From JAOXRU01 sp965247735 (GTDB taxonomy: Bacteria; Bacteroidota; Bacteroidia; Flavobacteriales; Flavobacteriaceae), in contig CBDFHN010000002.1 of NCBI GenBank assembly GCA_965247735.1, positions 310,001 to 374,000 of the forward strand: DNA of 64,000 nt, written 5' to 3'. Below, piece after piece: positions 63,793 to 64,000 of the stretch (within the stretch, counting starts at the first letter, position 1; each line of letters starts with the position of its first letter). The notes beneath the pieces are model-generated. The model was given only the letters and a program-made list of their open reading frames with translations, was not told where the DNA came from and searched no databases. The position numbers and the translations under genes are program-made.

Positions 63793-64000
63793 TTACATGC
63801 AAGGTTCCTTCTTATTGAATAAGCAATGAGGAAATCTAACATCAACAGAATCTTTTAATTTGTAATTTTTTGTTTGAATTAATTTACCTTCTTTTGAATA
63901 ATACAACCATTTCCCCTTTTTAAAATTATTAAATACATCTCCTTCTTCTTTGATTAAAAAATTGTGGTTATTAAAATAGTAGTTTTTCCAATATCCACTA
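63793..64000 (-). CDS. MORN/YwqK-like protein, C-terminal fragment (5' part outside window)
   Basis: An open frame enters the window at its right edge and ends at a TAA at 63793-63795. The visible about 68 residues (YWKNYYFNNHNFLIKEEG, FKKGKWLYYSKEGKLIQTKNY) have the GKW-YY-xxGKLI spacing of MORN-type or YwqK-like repeats. It precedes the LysM gene by about 180 bases. The beginning is missing, so any domain upstream is unknown. Confidence 0.6.
   Translation of the reverse strand, partial: SGYWKNYYFNNHNFLIKEEGDVFNNFKKGKWLYYSKEGKLIQTKNYKLKDSVDVRFPHCLFNKKEPCM

Overview
The window looks like a chromosomal segment of a member of the Bacteroidota, most probably a marine Flavobacteriaceae. It is AT-rich, and promoters where visible follow the Bacteroidota pattern (TAnnTTTG at -7). 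The gene content fits: a TPP-riboswitch thi operon of flavobacterial order, a DUF5686 outer-membrane barrel, a SusC-like/OMP receptor beside a LytS/LytTR pair, GH92, fused 2-oxoacid dehydrogenase E1, ExbD of the 'GSMADIAFLLLIFFL' type, PPC-repeat surface proteins and many short lipoproteins. I see no tRNA, rRNA, CRISPR array or intact transposon.

Layout. 1-6520 (minus): thiamine operon thiS-thiC-(tandem repeats)-tenI-like-thiD-thiE-thiG-thiH, behind a promoter and TPP riboswitch. 6763-9233 (minus): two tandem secreted 'GIGT' repeat proteins with a duplicated C-terminal module. 9234-17198: a degenerate 21-bp repeat array, a helical orphan, two conserved RNA-like hairpins, a WG-repeat protein and a 1401-residue protein of unknown function. 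17489-23873 (plus): a secreted peptidase operon (inactive-looking M14, intact M14, M28) and a secreted DinB-like protein. 24226-29495: DUF5686 barrel, a convergent array of three similar small RNA units on the minus strand, ExbD and a lactonase-like lipoprotein. 29497-35642: fused E1 dehydrogenase (minus), then a plus-strand cluster (2OG oxygenase, SUI1, DUF1835, nucleoside phosphorylase, cytoplasmic substrate-binding protein). 35643-36356: an 86/87-bp tandem repeat that has run into a truncated gene. 36357-43161: GH92, a membrane protein, MmcQ, Ung, then a REP/RAYT relic region with a 330-bp duplication of the ung 5' end. 43162-50763: MutS2, DCC protein and a 1650-residue surface protein with seven 137-residue repeats. 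50992-56224 (minus): DUF4440 lipoprotein, GNAT, LytTR regulator, LytS kinase and outer-membrane receptor.

56510-64000 (minus): the most promising accessory module. A LysM protein, a DUF4280 PAAR-like protein, a 911-residue OmpA-domain protein with an unusual beta-rich C terminus, two lipoproteins, a small soluble protein and a tiny secreted ORF lie head to tail. DUF4280 proteins are known as spike-tip/effector adaptors of contractile injection systems, so I read this as a candidate effector plus immunity cassette. The toxic activity and the pairing are inference.

The second candidate for something undescribed is the small-RNA array at 26904-27680. The third is the family of short dispersed repeats around the RAYT relic, which keep a peptide-like reading frame.
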